DNA from: Lonepinella koalarum | Lineage (GTDB): Bacteria > Pseudomonadota > Gammaproteobacteria > Enterobacterales > Pasteurellaceae | Length of the DNA stretch: 64,000 bases | Assembly: GCF_042926695.1 (NCBI RefSeq) | Contig: NZ_CP170642.1 | Coordinates: 1,612,001 to 1,676,000, forward strand | Reading direction: 5' to 3' | Part shown: positions 34,868-43,689 of the stretch, piece after piece | How positions within the stretch are numbered: the first letter of the stretch is position 1 | Layout of the letters: each line of letters opens with the position of its first letter | The notes under the pieces: model-generated | What the model was told of the DNA's origin: nothing | Databases searched by the model: none | What the model saw: only the letters and a program-made list of their open reading frames with translations | Translations under genes and position numbers: made by a program

Positions 34868-34969
34868 TTTGGCGTAATCCTAAAGCGTTCCCCACGCCAT
34901 TAATAGTCAGTGAATACATGTAAACCAATTTTACACGGGATAGAAACAAAAGCAAAATTTACCTAACAA

Positions 34970-35012
34970 AAAAGCGTTCATTAACATCAAACATTATTGT
35001 TCAATAGTAAAG
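34970..35012. repeat. Palindromic repeat, copy downstream of ATPase gene
   Basis: CGTTCATTAACATCAAACAT followed by TATTGTTCAATAGTAA (34976-35011) matches most of the repeat at 36380-36422. It carries the same GTTCATTA / ATCAAACA / TATTGTT blocks in the same order, with several base changes that weaken its own palindrome. Confidence 0.6.
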
Positions 35013-35065
35013 CCCGCCCCAATTTTGTATTTTGATATGAAATTTGGACGGATATTTTGAATAAG

Positions 35066-36277
35066 CTATTTAAAAAACTGCCAAAACGGCACGACTTCAA
35101 TCATTTTATCCCCAACGATCAGCTTATCTTGCTGATCAAAGCTGATAATCACGCCTTGATCTAACTTGAAATAGCCCATCGCATCAAGCAACCCATTTTG
35201 CTCTCGCTCACGATTTTCGGCATTTAACTGCCAACAAACTTGAATAAGCAAAATAGGCTGACTATTCTTACACACTACAAAGTCACACTCTTTATTATTT
35301 TCATTGTAATAATAAATTTCTTTATATTGTCGGCGTAATTCCCAAAATACCGCATTTTCTAATTTTCTCCTTTTATCTTGGCTAAATGACGGTGAAATAG
35401 CTTGCTGTAATCCATTATCAATAAAATACACTTTTCTTGGATTAACCAACTGATTTTTATAGGAATACGAAAATTTAGGTACAAGCTGAATGAAATAGGC
35501 TTGTTCTAAATAATTTAAATATTCCTGTACCGTTGATGTGCTTTTTACTTCCAAACTTTGTTTTAATTTATTTGCAGAAATTAAATTACCGATATTGCCT
35601 GCCAAGAATAATGTTAAACGTTTCATTGAACGATCATCACGAATACCAAAACGCACTATAATATCGCGATAAAGAATATCATTAAGCAAGGTATTTAAAA
35701 TCTCTTCATCGCGTAACTTTAAATATTGTGGAAATCCTCCTACCATTAAATATTCATCAAGTGCTTGGCTATTTAGGGCAAAATCTAAATATTCACAAAA
35801 TTCCACAAAAGAGAATGGAAATAATTCTTTACTAATATATCGCCCAGTGAGTTTTGTGCCTAATTCTCGGCTTAACAAAGATGCATTTGAGCCAGTAACG
35901 ACCACTTGATACCCCTGATCGAGCTTACCACGCACATACACTTCCCAACCTTCAACCACTTGAATTTCATCAAAATACAATGTAATTAAATCGGACTTTT
36001 CTTGAATAATCTCATCAAGCAATGCAAAATCATTAAACTCAAAATCAAATAGCTGTGGCGTGTCAAAATTCAAAAAAAGGTAATCATTTTTTGTATGTTT
36101 CGCAATCAACTGCATTAAAAGCGTACTTTTCCCACTGCGGCGAATACCCGATACTATCAATGCAAAATCAGGCAACTGACGAATTTGTGCCAACATTTTA
36201 CGTGGATAACTCTCCAAGCCCTGTAACCGCTCGCTTTGACTTGCAATACATTCAAGCAAATCAGACTTTAAAATCAT
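35066..36277 (-). CDS. DUF4143-type AAA+ ATPase
   Basis: 403-aa P-loop protein of the AAA_14/DUF4143 family. Walker A is SGIRRSGKSTLL (~50-61), Walker B LITLYFDEIQ (~100-109), sensor-like VVTGSNASLL (~128-137), then GRYISKELFPFSFVEF, a family signature, and a C-terminal DUF4143 domain with nuclease-like elements (NENNKECDFVV..., ~335-365). I start at ATG 36277 because GGGG lies 8 nt upstream. Function of the family is unknown; members are frequent in variable regions. Here it interrupts the nrfE-dsbE order and is bordered by palindromic repeats. Confidence 0.85.
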   Translation of the reverse strand: MILKSDLLECIASQSERLQGLESYPRKMLAQIRQLPDFALIVSGIRRSGKSTLLMQLIAKHTKNDYLFLNFDTPQLFDFEFNDFALLDEIIQEKSDLITLYFDEIQVVEGWEVYVRGKLDQGYQVVVTGSNASLLSRELGTKLTGRYISKELFPFSFVEFCEYLDFALNSQALDEYLMVGGFPQYLKLRDEEILNTLLNDILYRDIIVRFGIRDDRSMKRLTLFLAGNIGNLISANKLKQSLEVKSTSTVQEYLNYLEQAYFIQLVPKFSYSYKNQLVNPRKVYFIDNGLQQAISPSFSQDKRRKLENAVFWELRRQYKEIYYYNENNKECDFVVCKNSQPILLIQVCWQLNAENREREQNGLLDAMGYFKLDQGVIISFDQQDKLIVGDKMIEVVPFWQFFK

Positions 36278-36302
36278 AGCCATTTCCCCAACTTTCCCAA
36301 CA

Positions 36303-36345
36303 GTGTTTGATACCATCAAACAATAGTATTCATTAATAATGGAAA
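36303..36345. repeat. Palindromic repeat, first copy upstream of ATPase gene
   Basis: TGTTTGATACCATCAAACA (36304-36322) is an inverted repeat (TGTTTGAT / ATCAAACA), followed by ATAGTATTCATTAATAATGG. The blocks are those of the 36380 copy in another arrangement. It lies 26 bp upstream of the ATPase start and could be its operator. Confidence 0.6.
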
Positions 36346-36379
36346 CTATTTTAACTCAAATACGACATAGACGCAAAAA

Positions 36380-36422
36380 GTGTTCATTACTATCAAACAC
36401 TATTGTTTGATAATAATGAACA
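36380..36422. repeat. Palindromic repeat, second copy upstream of ATPase gene
   Basis: TGTTCATTACTATCAAACAC continues TATTGTTTGATAATAATGAACA: two nested inverted repeats (TGTTCATTA / TAATGAACA outside, TATCAAACA / TGTTTGATA inside) in 42 bp. This is the most perfect of three related copies around the ATPase gene. Confidence 0.7.
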
Positions 36423-36471
36423 TTTTAATAATTTGTGCTTTCACAAAAGCTTAGAAAAAATCAGCTATTTT

Positions 36472-38385
36472 CTACCTCACTTTGCGTAAACCAACGGTGG
36501 CGAATAATGCCCCTAATGCCATTAATATACCACCAAACCAAAGCCAACGGATAAACGGTTTATAATGTAAGCGAAAAGTAAACTCACCATCAATACCGCT
36601 TTGTGACGTGAGTTTATCGCCCATTACAATATAAATATCACCTAAAAAACCCCACTCGATCCCTACCTCTGACATATTCATGGCACGGACATCATAATAA
36701 CGGCGTTCGGGATAAAGTGCGGTGATTTTTTTACCGTTTTTTAACATCTCAAAATGGGCTTTTTCACTGGTGTAATTGGCTCCGATTTCGTTGCGAAAAC
36801 CCAGATAATGAAATTCGTAACCATTGAGCATTTGGCTTTGCTTCGGGGCAAGTCGTACCCCTATTTCCGTCGCAAAATAACTGGACATCACTGCCCCAAT
36901 CACCGCAACGGCGACGCCACTATGTGCGAAAATCATCCCTAAACGTTGTAGGCTGATATTTTTTCCAAGTAAAGATAAGGTAGATAACAATAACCACATT
37001 GCCAAACTCATTAATATAAAGGCGGTAAAATTAAAATTTAAGCTGTCATCTTGTGCGATCGTATATTCAATAAGAAGGTAGCCAATAATTAAAGAGGGCA
37101 AAAATAACAGCAGATATTTACCTAATTTAGTGCGGGAAAAACGCTGCCAATGTGTCGCTAACACCAGCACCATGCTGATCATTGCCAAAACAATTAACGG
37201 CAAGAAAATACTGTTAAAATAAGGGGAGCCAACGGAAATAGATCCCCAACCAAGTACGCTAAATAGTATCGGGTAAAATGTGCCAATAAACACGCTAACG
37301 GTGGCAATGGTTAACAGGATATTGAGTAAAAGCAATAAACTTTCTTTAGAAAAAAAGGAAAAATACACCGCACTTTGCTGTAATTTGGTTTTAAAAGCGA
37401 ATAACGTGAGCGAGCTCATGGTGAGTAAGAAAAATAAAATTAATAGCACCGCGCCACGTTCGCCATCAATAGCAAAAGCATGCACAGAAGTCAGCACGCC
37501 TGAACGGACGATAAACGTACCTAATACACTGAATGCAAAGGTCAATAATGAAAATAAAATGCTCCAATAACTAAAAATGCCCCGTTGTTCGGTAATGGAT
37601 AAACTATGTAATAAAGCGAGTCCTAATAACCATGGCATTAAGGACGCATTTTCCACGGGATCCCAAAACCACCAGCCTCCCCAGCCCAGTTCATAATATG
37701 CCCACCAAGATCCAAGCATAATACCGAGTGTTAAAAAAAGCCACGAAACCAATACCCACGGACGAATCCAACGTGCCATCGCAGCATCTAAATATCCGCT
37801 GATTAAAGCAGCAAGCATTAACGCAAAATTGACAGCAAAACCCACATAACCTAAATAAAGTAACGGTGGATGAAAAATCAAACCAATATCTTGTAACATC
37901 GGATTGAGATCTCGTCCTTCAGGAGGTAGGGGAAATTGGCGAATAAATGGATTGGAGAAATACACCACAAAAATCGCTAACCCCAAGAAAATTAACCCCA
38001 AAATGGCAAGGGTTCGACTGGCAATAATGGGGTCAATATGACGGCTAAAATAGGCAAATAACATCACCCATAAACTTAAGGCAAAAAGCCAAAATAGCAT
38101 TGACCCCTCGTGTCCGCCCCACACTGCCACGAGTTTATAAAAAATTGGTAATTGCGTATTGGAATGGGCGACGACATAGCTTAGGGAAAAATCATCAACG
38201 GCGAAAGAATAGGCTAATACCCCCAGTGAAATACTGGTAAAAATGCCTAACAAGTAGCTTAAATTCCACGAACTGCGGATCAAAATAGCATGATTTTTGG
38301 CAATACCGATTTGCGGAAGTATCGCTAAAAGTAAAGATGTGAAAAAAGCCAATAATAAGGCGATAAAACCGAGTTCAGGAATCAT
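36472..38385 (-). CDS. nrfE: Haem lyase membrane subunit NrfE / CcmF-like
   Basis: 637-aa integral membrane protein with ~15 helices. The WWD haem-handling motif reads GWGGWWFWDPVENASLMPWL (~225-245), and conserved histidines lie in periplasmic loops (VWGGHEGSMLFW; IFHPPLLYLGYVG). CcmF/NrfE attaches haem to CxxC(H/K) motifs. Its position between nrfABCD and nrfFG favours the dedicated NrfE needed for the lysine-ligated haem of NrfA. Confidence 0.9.
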   Translation of the reverse strand: MIPELGFIALLLAFFTSLLLAILPQIGIAKNHAILIRSSWNLSYLLGIFTSISLGVLAYSFAVDDFSLSYVVAHSNTQLPIFYKLVAVWGGHEGSMLFWLFALSLWVMLFAYFSRHIDPIIASRTLAILGLIFLGLAIFVVYFSNPFIRQFPLPPEGRDLNPMLQDIGLIFHPPLLYLGYVGFAVNFALMLAALISGYLDAAMARWIRPWVLVSWLFLTLGIMLGSWWAYYELGWGGWWFWDPVENASLMPWLLGLALLHSLSITEQRGIFSYWSILFSLLTFAFSVLGTFIVRSGVLTSVHAFAIDGERGAVLLILFFLLTMSSLTLFAFKTKLQQSAVYFSFFSKESLLLLLNILLTIATVSVFIGTFYPILFSVLGWGSISVGSPYFNSIFLPLIVLAMISMVLVLATHWQRFSRTKLGKYLLLFLPSLIIGYLLIEYTIAQDDSLNFNFTAFILMSLAMWLLLSTLSLLGKNISLQRLGMIFAHSGVAVAVIGAVMSSYFATEIGVRLAPKQSQMLNGYEFHYLGFRNEIGANYTSEKAHFEMLKNGKKITALYPERRYYDVRAMNMSEVGIEWGFLGDIYIVMGDKLTSQSGIDGEFTFRLHYKPFIRWLWFGGILMALGALFATVGLRKVR

Positions 38386-38423
38386 ATCATTTGTAGGTTA
38401 GAACCAAAATGTCGTTAATCAAC

Positions 38424-38445
38424 GGGCGGATACATTGATCCGCCC
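38424..38445. other. Stem-loop between nrfD and nrfE
   Basis: GGGCGGAT (38424-38431) and ATCCGCCC (38438-38445) form a perfect GC-rich 8-bp stem with a 6-nt loop in the 73-bp gap between nrfD and nrfE. No T run follows on the minus strand, so it is more likely an mRNA stabiliser or a partial attenuator separating structural genes from maturation genes. Confidence 0.5.
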
Positions 38446-38458
38446 CGACCATAAAACA

Positions 38459-39418
38459 TTAAGCCACGGTTAATTGTCCAGCGTATAAAATAAAATAGCG
38501 CAGACACAATACGCCGATTAAATCAAAAATCGACACCAATATAATAAAGTTTCGATTATATTTCCACTTATCATTGACAAACAGATTGGCAATCAGTGGA
38601 ATAATAATCCCGATTAAGAATACCCCCAACCAAAATACCACGCCCCAAAAGCCTGTGAGTGCATTTTTTAACGCCACAACTTTAATCCCACCACCGAAAT
38701 AAAGTCCGGCCAAAAAACACACCAATAACCCCAATTCAGTCACCATAATTGGCACTTCAAATTTATGGATAAAATGGATTTCGTGACTATCACCGGCTAA
38801 TTTCCCTGCCAGTAAAATCATTAAAAAGGTTGCCGCAATCCCCGATGATGTGCCTGATGCTAAAAATAATGCCGGCAAGACGGGATTATTTAACATAGGA
38901 TAACTAATCAATGCCGAGAGCAAGAAACCGGTATAAGCACCCAATACAGCAGCTAACACAAACAGCACCACTTCCACAGGTTTTAGCCATTTTTGTATTA
39001 CTCCAATCCATTTGATCAGGAAATTTAACACAGGTATAAAACGATCAATCAACAAGGATAATTCATCTTTAAAAATAATGGCTGACCATATCGCTAAGAT
39101 CAACAAATAAACTTGGAATAACATCACCCCCATCGACATCACGGAATGGAATTGATAATGAAACATGAGTTTCCAAAATGTCCAAGGACGAGCTAAGTGG
39201 AAAATCAGCAAGGTTAAGCCAATTAATACTGGCACAAAGCCTAAAATAACGCCACTGCGAATAACCCAGTTTTGGCTCGGTTTCTCTAATTTCACTGCAC
39301 TCGTGTTGCGGAAAGCAATGGCTAATTGCACGGCACCGGATGAAATGCCTAACAAAAATAAATAAATGGCAATACTGCTATCCCAGACTAAATTTGGGGT
39401 TTGAAAATGTTCAGTCAT
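38459..39418 (-). CDS. nrfD: NrfD quinol-oxidising membrane subunit
   Basis: 319-aa NrfD/PsrC-type protein with eight predicted helices and no haem ligands. It oxidises menaquinol and passes electrons to NrfC. The N-terminus LVWDSSIAIYLFLLGISSGA is characteristic. Start overlaps the nrfC stop (ATGA). Two helices contain uptake-signal-like sequence. Confidence 0.92.
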   Translation of the reverse strand: MTEHFQTPNLVWDSSIAIYLFLLGISSGAVQLAIAFRNTSAVKLEKPSQNWVIRSGVILGFVPVLIGLTLLIFHLARPWTFWKLMFHYQFHSVMSMGVMLFQVYLLILAIWSAIIFKDELSLLIDRFIPVLNFLIKWIGVIQKWLKPVEVVLFVLAAVLGAYTGFLLSALISYPMLNNPVLPALFLASGTSSGIAATFLMILLAGKLAGDSHEIHFIHKFEVPIMVTELGLLVCFLAGLYFGGGIKVVALKNALTGFWGVVFWLGVFLIGIIIPLIANLFVNDKWKYNRNFIILVSIFDLIGVLCLRYFILYAGQLTVA

Positions 39419-40098
39419 GATCGATGTTCCCCTTTGCCAAATGGAATATGATATAAATTCGGTTCTGTACCTAACTGCACCTTGGTGCGATAAACCGGAT
39501 TAGCCCGCACTTTTTGAACCACCGCACTGGTTGGATCATTCATATCACCAAAGGTTAAGGCGTTGGTCGGGCAACTTTCCACACAAGCCGGTTGTTTACC
39601 CTGTGCTAAATTAGTATCACGACAGAAATTGCATTTATCCGCAGTTTTATGAATAGGGTGAATAAAACGTACCCGATACGGACAGACTGCCACACAATAT
39701 TGACAACCCACACAAAGATCCTTATGCACATCCACAATACCTGTTTTGCGATCAATAAAAGACGCACCGGTTGGGCAAACCGATACACAAGGGGCATTAG
39801 TACAATGTTGGCAAGATTGGCGGAAAAATTCATATTCCACATTAGGAAATTCACCCATCGGTTCACTACGGATAATTTCCAAACGTGAAACTCCTTCCGG
39901 CACTTGGTTCACTTCACGACAAGCATCCATACAAGCGGTGCAACCAATACAAGCGGTTTCATCATGCACCATGGCATAGCGAATGGTTTTGTCGGCATAA
40001 TTGGTGCCACCTTGTGCCATTAAACTGACTGTTGTTCCTGTAGTAAGGATTAACGCTCCCATTCCAGAAACAAAGTTTCGGCGTGAGCAAGCGGTCAT
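39415..40098 (-). CDS. nrfC: NrfC ferredoxin-like electron-transfer subunit
   Basis: 227-aa periplasmic protein with four [4Fe-4S] cluster motifs (CIGCTACMDACREVNQ, CQHCTNAPCVSVCP, CVGCQYCVAVCP, CNFCRD...CVESCP). A twin-arginine signal is visible as CSRRNFVSGMGAL at the N-terminus, so it is exported folded. It relays electrons from NrfD to NrfB. Start and stop both overlap neighbours by 4 bp. Confidence 0.94.
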   Translation of the reverse strand: MTACSRRNFVSGMGALILTTGTTVSLMAQGGTNYADKTIRYAMVHDETACIGCTACMDACREVNQVPEGVSRLEIIRSEPMGEFPNVEYEFFRQSCQHCTNAPCVSVCPTGASFIDRKTGIVDVHKDLCVGCQYCVAVCPYRVRFIHPIHKTADKCNFCRDTNLAQGKQPACVESCPTNALTFGDMNDPTSAVVQKVRANPVYRTKVQLGTEPNLYHIPFGKGEHRS

Positions 40099-40724
40099 TT
40101 TTTATCCTTTTCAGTGCTATGTTGATCTTGTTGTTTCAATTTTTGTTGTTTACTGTGGCAATCCACACAAAGTTTTACTCGGGCTTTCGGTTGGATGTCT
40201 TTCATCGCATCTTGTTTCGGATGTAAAGTATGACAACTGGCACAAGCTAACTTAATGGAGTGAACATCATGAGCCCAAAATTTCTCTTGTAATTTTTCGG
40301 GCTGATGACAAGAAAAACACACTTCATTTTGTTCTGCTGGGGTATATTTAATCACTTGATCGTTATCCCACAATCCGTGAAAACGCATGACATCTTTTAC
40401 GCCACGACGGTGATTTTCACTGATATTACCGTGACAGGTGACGCAAGTAATCGGCTTACCTGTCGTTGGATTTTTCTGATCTAAATGGATACCATGAAAT
40501 TTGCCCGCATGAAATTCACCTTTGGCTTGCGCCGATGTCGTATCAAAACTGTGGCACTTAGCACAATATTCATTTGGGTTACGATCATTTTCTAGGCTCG
40601 GTTCATAGCTGGCTGAATTCACTTCTGTCGGCGTGGTTAGCGTTTCGGCTTGAGCAATAGATATTGCCCCAACAGACAGCATCAACAATGTAGAGATTTT
40701 GGCAAATTTAATTATTGAGTTCAT
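40095..40724 (-). CDS. nrfB: NrfB pentahaem cytochrome c
   Basis: 209-aa secreted electron donor to NrfA. A signal peptide (MNSIIKFAKIS...SIAQA, cleavage near 27) and five CxxCH sites (CAKCH, CVTCH, CFSCH, CASCH, CVDCH) are present. The start is ATG 40724 with AAGG upstream, not the 11-codon-longer reading. A hairpin of two uptake signals separates it from nrfA. Confidence 0.94.
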   Translation of the reverse strand: MNSIIKFAKISTLLMLSVGAISIAQAETLTTPTEVNSASYEPSLENDRNPNEYCAKCHSFDTTSAQAKGEFHAGKFHGIHLDQKNPTTGKPITCVTCHGNISENHRRGVKDVMRFHGLWDNDQVIKYTPAEQNEVCFSCHQPEKLQEKFWAHDVHSIKLACASCHTLHPKQDAMKDIQPKARVKLCVDCHSKQQKLKQQDQHSTEKDKK

Positions 40725-40754
40725 CTTTATTACCTTAAAATTTAGCTTGAAACA

Positions 40755-40790
40755 CACCGCACTTTTTCATTTTGTTTGGAAAGTGCGGTG
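40755..40790 (-). terminator. Uptake-signal hairpin between nrfA and nrfB (attenuator)
   Basis: CACCGCACTTT (40755-40765) and AAAGTGCGGTG (40780-40790) make a perfect 11-bp stem with a 14-nt loop. On the minus strand only a short T stretch follows, so it probably gives partial termination and lowers nrfBCD relative to nrfA. Confidence 0.6.
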
Positions 40791-40800
40791 GATTTTCAGG

Positions 40801-42324
40801 TTATTTCACCGGTGGTTCATCATTAATTAGCAAGCCTTTGGCTTTCGCTTCTTTATTCCACTCTGGCACAATTGTTTTTATGAACTCGTCTTTCGCTTGA
40901 CGTTCTTTTTCAATATCAATTCCCATCACTTTCCACGCTTTCTCTGCGCTAGAAATATCTGGATAATCAATAGGTTGTTTAACTTCATGGCGGGATAAAA
41001 TGATGGCTAATTCTCGGCGCGCATCGGCAGCACGATCCAAACCAGAGGCTATCACTTTCAACATAACATCCGGCGCGTGCATATGCCCTCCGTGACTGGC
41101 AGCGGAATAATCCCAACGCCATTGAGCATGGCGGATAGCTTGTAAGGCGTCTTTCATTTCGTCTTGTGTCGCACCGGCATCCCAAGCCGCTTTAGCTTCA
41201 AAATGAGCGCTGACTAATTGATCTTCCAATTTAATCATCACTTCTTTTATGTCTTTTTTATGATTGGCTACGGTTTGTTTTAAGGTTTGTTTACTTTGAT
41301 CATGACATTTCGCACAAGTACTTTCAAAGGCATCAAATGGGTTGCCAATTTGGTGATTAGTATAGACTTTGCCGTCTTCCCCTTGTACTTTTGGCATATG
41401 GCAGTCAATACAGGTCACGCCATTTTTACCGTGCGTACCCATTGACCAAGTTTCAAAATCAGGATGCTGGGTTTTTAACATAGGGGCTTTAGATAAGCTA
41501 TGTTCCCAATCTTTAAAGCCGATTTCGTCATAGTATTTTTCCATACTATCCACATCCACCCCTTTATACCATGGGAAAACTACGTTATTCGCATTGGTTT
41601 TATCAAAGTAATATTCTACATGACAGTTAGCACATACCGCCGCACGTTGGTCAGTACGATCTGATTGTTCAAAAGGCTTATCAATGGCTTCTAAAGCACG
41701 TAAAACGTGCGGACGAGCAATGCGTAATGCCGGTTTTCCATCAGCAAAGTCTTTTGAACCAGTATCGTGGCAATCTGCACAACCAATAGAATTAACCACT
41801 TCCGCCCCGGCTTTCGCCCATTTGCCAGTAAAATAGCCCTCTTCTCCCCATTCAGCAATTAAACGCGGTACATCCGGTCCTTTACAGGTCCAACACGCCA
41901 TGGGTTGTGGTCCCGTATTCGCATCGGTTGGTGCGCCTGTACGTAAAATATTACGTACATCTGTGATGGCATAGTAATGACCGCGTGGTTTATTATAATC
42001 TTTAGCAAAAGCATAACCGCCCCACAATACAATCATGCGTGGATCCTGTTCTATCGCCGAATCTGCTGCGGTTGATTTATTGGTAGATTTCCAACTGTCA
42101 TATTGACGTGGATATTTCTCTGCAAATTTTTCATTCACAGAGTCAATTTTAAGATCAGGATTGGGTGTAGCAAGCTCCCCTTTTTTCGGGGCATATTTGA
42201 TTTCTGCTTGAGTATCCACTTTTGAAGCATCAATCGGTTGAGTATCTGCTAAGGTACCTTGTGCCATCAATAAACTCAAAAATGAAAATATTAGCAAAGA
42301 GAGCGTTTTTTTGAAGATGTCCAC
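40801..42324 (-). CDS. nrfA: Cytochrome c552 nitrite reductase NrfA
   Basis: Periplasmic ammonia-forming nitrite reductase (six-electron reduction). The active-site haem motif is CWTCK (lysine ligand), and four CxxCH sites follow (CADCH, CANCH, CIDCH, CAKCH): the diagnostic pentahaem set. Signal peptide MDIFKKTLSLLIFSFLSLLM. I place the start at GTG 42324, 8 nt after GGAG; the reading from 42333 puts the start inside that Shine-Dalgarno. 507 aa, slightly longer than E. coli (478). First gene of nrfABCD. Confidence 0.95.
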   Translation of the reverse strand: MDIFKKTLSLLIFSFLSLLMAQGTLADTQPIDASKVDTQAEIKYAPKKGELATPNPDLKIDSVNEKFAEKYPRQYDSWKSTNKSTAADSAIEQDPRMIVLWGGYAFAKDYNKPRGHYYAITDVRNILRTGAPTDANTGPQPMACWTCKGPDVPRLIAEWGEEGYFTGKWAKAGAEVVNSIGCADCHDTGSKDFADGKPALRIARPHVLRALEAIDKPFEQSDRTDQRAAVCANCHVEYYFDKTNANNVVFPWYKGVDVDSMEKYYDEIGFKDWEHSLSKAPMLKTQHPDFETWSMGTHGKNGVTCIDCHMPKVQGEDGKVYTNHQIGNPFDAFESTCAKCHDQSKQTLKQTVANHKKDIKEVMIKLEDQLVSAHFEAKAAWDAGATQDEMKDALQAIRHAQWRWDYSAASHGGHMHAPDVMLKVIASGLDRAADARRELAIILSRHEVKQPIDYPDISSAEKAWKVMGIDIEKERQAKDEFIKTIVPEWNKEAKAKGLLINDEPPVK

Positions 42325-42497
42325 GGTAATCACTCCATATAAAATTAACCATATAAGGTATGAAGAAATATCTTAGCCACTCATCTTTAAATAATAATAT
42401 TTATCATTTAAAACAATGGGATAAGATAATAAAATATAAAAATGCTAGGGTAAAATAACAAATTCCCACACTTTTTACATAGGTTTTCTACTTTTTA

Positions 42498-42511
42498 TTG
42501 CGTTAGATCAA
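42498..42511 (-). promoter_or_regulatory. FNR-like site upstream of nrfA
   Basis: Minus-strand TTGATCTAACGCAA (42511-42498) has a perfect left half (TTGAT) and 3 of 5 matches in the right half of TTGAT-N4-ATCAA. The -10 box downstream is not clear. Anaerobic induction of nrf by FNR is well known, so the site is plausible. The remaining AT-rich gap (42325-42490) shows no ORF. Confidence 0.5.
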
Positions 42512-42517
42512 GTAAAA

Positions 42518-42533
42518 TACACCTAAATGGGTA
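42518..42533 (-). promoter_or_regulatory. NarP/NarL 7-2-7 site upstream of nrfA
   Basis: Minus-strand TACCCAT-TT-AGGTGTA matches two inverted TACYYMT heptamers with a 2-bp spacer at 13 of 14 positions. It lies 21 bp (centre to centre) upstream of the FNR-like site. Nitrate/nitrite activation of nrf by NarP is established in H. influenzae and E. coli. Confidence 0.55.
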
Positions 42534-42594
42534 GGAGAAAGAAAGTAAGCTGAAAAATAAATAAACAATGTGCAGTGAAAATTTAGACAATACC

Positions 42595-42612
42595 GGGTGC
42601 CGTCATGCACCC
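42595..42612. terminator. Hairpin after galM
   Basis: GGGTGC (42595-42600) and GCACCC (42607-42612) form a GC-rich stem in the gap between galM and nrfA. The T-rich side is on the plus strand (TTATTTTTT), whereas galM runs minus; it may still act as galM's 3' end. Confidence 0.45.
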
Positions 42613-42645
42613 AGTTATTTTTTAAGGAAATTAGATACTATTTGT

Positions 42646-43689
42646 TTAACTAAACTGAAATTTAGTCCAATGATGATATGTTTCTCCCGCTTTCAGCATT
42701 CCGCCATATTGCCACCATTCAGGGTGATTTGGGGTATCTGGTAAGGCTTGGGTTTCTAGGGCGATGCCTGTGTAATCAGCATATTCGCCACCACAACGAG
42801 TCGGTGTACCTTGGAGATAATTGCCTGTGTAAACCTGTAATGCTGCTTGACTGGTACTAACGGTTAAACACAAAGATCGATCAGGTGCGGTTAAAATAGC
42901 ACAAGTTTTTTCTCGTTGTTGATCTAACAGAAAAGCATGGTCATAACCTTTGGTGAGCTGTTGTTCAGCTTGTAAAAAATCCTGTTTAATAGCTTTTGCT
43001 TGGCGAAAATCAAAGCTGCTATTTTGCACCGATTTTAAAGGAGCATTGGGAATACCTTGGCTATCTACGGGTAAAAATTGCGCGGCATTCAGTTGTAAAA
43101 AATGTTCACGAATATCACAACCTTGTGCTGCGTTATTTAAATTAAAATAAGCATGATTGGTTAAATTTAATGGCGTGTCTTTATCCGAAACGGCTTTAAA
43201 TTCAACGATCAGGGCATTATCATCGGTTAAACGATAAATAGCTTGCACCTTTACATTACCTTGAAAACCTTGCTCACCATCAGGTGAAATTAACGAAAAA
43301 ATCACAAAATTTTCACCGCACTTTTCGCCTGTTTGCTCGATTTTCCAACGTTGTTTATCAAAGCCAATTAAACCACCATGTAACTGATGCTCATTTTGAT
43401 TAGCGGTTAATTTGATGGTTTCACCTTGATATGCAAATTGACTGTTGGCAATTCGGTTAGCATAACGTCCGATAGTTGCGCCTAAATAAACGCCTTGTTT
43501 GGCATAGTCTGCTAATTGACAACCGAGTAACACTTCACGCTTTTCATTTTCTACTGGCACAACACAAGACACCCAAGTCGCTCCCCAGTCGATAAATTGT
43601 ACTTGCATACCTTGCTGATTGGTTAAGGTAACGAGCTGTAAGACTTGTTTATCGAGCGCCAAAGTCTTTGTAGCTTCAATGGTTACGCC
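42646..43689 (-). CDS. galM: Aldose 1-epimerase (mutarotase)
   Basis: 347-aa mutarotase that converts beta- to alpha-D-galactose before GalK. Catalytic residues: His in NENEHQLHGG (~85) and His in NLTNHAYFNL (~170), with Glu in GIALETQALPD (~305). The start is ATG 43689, with AAGGAG 7 nt upstream, overlapping the galK stop by 7 bp; the reading from 43719 lacks such a site. Last gene of galTKM. Confidence 0.94.
   Translation of the reverse strand, partial: GVTIEATKTLALDKQVLQLVTLTNQQGMQVQFIDWGATWVSCVVPVENEKREVLLGCQLADYAKQGVYLGATIGRYANRIANSQFAYQGETIKLTANQNEHQLHGGLIGFDKQRWKIEQTGEKCGENFVIFSLISPDGEQGFQGNVKVQAIYRLTDDNALIVEFKAVSDKDTPLNLTNHAYFNLNNAAQGCDIREHFLQLNAAQFLPVDSQGIPNAPLKSVQNSSFDFRQAKAIKQDFLQAEQQLTKGYDHAFLLDQQREKTCAILTAPDRSLCLTVSTSQAALQVYTGNYLQGTPTRCGGEYADYTGIALETQALPDTPNHPEWWQYGGMLKAGETYHHWTKFQFS

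Noticed and set aside
39606..39979. Several 77-86 codon ORFs in the nrfC region
   Set aside because: Shadows of the cysteine-rich NrfC reading.
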